DNA of 6,114 nt from Prevotellaceae bacterium (lineage in GTDB: Bacteria > Bacteroidota > Bacteroidia > Bacteroidales > Bacteroidaceae): NCBI GenBank assembly GCA_021204715.1, contig JAJPYW010000032.1, forward strand, positions 1 to 6,114, in the 5' to 3' direction. Below the pieces are notes generated by a model that was given only the letters and a program-made list of their open reading frames with translations, had not been told where the DNA came from and did no database searches. Below, one piece after another: positions 6,044 to 6,114 of this stretch (the stretch's first letter is position 1; every line of letters starts with the position of its first letter). A program made the position numbers and the translations under genes.

Positions 6044-6114
6044 ATGAAAACAAGGAATTATTTATTTGTATTGTCCGTATGCGCCGCCCTTTGCGCATGT
6101 ACGGATAACGACAC
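6044..6114 (+). CDS. Lipoprotein, N-terminus only; probable fimbrial subunit or anchor
   Basis: The ATG at 6044 opens a frame that runs off the right edge after 23 complete codons. It encodes a short basic start (MKTRN), a hydrophobic core and a lipobox LCAC with Cys19 as the lipidation site, followed by TDND. The acidic residues after the Cys resemble the surface-export signal of Bacteroidetes lipoproteins. Downstream of a DUF3575/DUF3868 pair the expected product is a FimA/Mfa1-type fimbrillin or an Mfa2/FimB-type anchor, both made as lipoproteins, but no domain is visible to confirm this. There is no Shine-Dalgarno sequence; the leader is A-rich (CTCAAAAGTAT). Confidence 0.75.
   Translation, partial: MKTRNYLFVLSVCAALCACTDND

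Overview
The window looks like Bacteroidales DNA (Bacteroides, Prevotella or a close relative). The evidence is a DUF3575 / DUF3868-OmpA gene pair followed by a short-signal lipoprotein, exact TAnnTTTG-type promoter boxes, weak or absent Shine-Dalgarno sequences in front of some genes, and a very large MG2-type alpha-2-macroglobulin gene. The species cannot be fixed from the sequence alone.

Layout. Positions 1-3076 (minus strand) carry the N-terminal 1025 residues of a secreted alpha-2-macroglobulin-like protein; its C-terminal part lies beyond the left edge. Positions 3077-3745 are an AT-rich, gene-free divergent control region. Positions 3746-4339 and 4352-5941 (plus strand) are two closely linked genes: a DUF3575 small outer-membrane barrel candidate and a DUF3868/OmpA-like/TPR-like protein. 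After a 102-base gap, the first 23 codons of a lipoprotein begin at 6044 and run off the right edge. This gene order is the usual start of a Bacteroidales fimbria (Mfa/FimA-like, type V pilus) operon, so the cut gene is probably a fimbrial subunit or anchor.

The main discovery candidate is in the control region. A perfect 22-bp inverted repeat (3413-3434 and 3569-3590) brackets 134 bp. That segment holds two exact TAnnTTTG -7 boxes, both on the minus strand and so pointing away from the fimbrial genes, and none in the plus direction. This is the architecture of an invertible promoter (phase switch), shown here in the orientation that would leave the fimbrial operon OFF. In the present orientation the promoters point at the macroglobulin gene instead, so inversion could switch transcription between the two divergent units. 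A separate fixed promoter candidate with overlapping inverted repeats lies at 3632-3693, just upstream of the DUF3575 gene. No recombinase gene is visible here.

Other points of note: the macroglobulin gene's only ATG start is out of frame by one base next to a run of four A, leaving a TTG start; its N-terminal region contains a tandem heptad repeat; and the DUF3868 protein has an unusually long stretch before its signal peptide.
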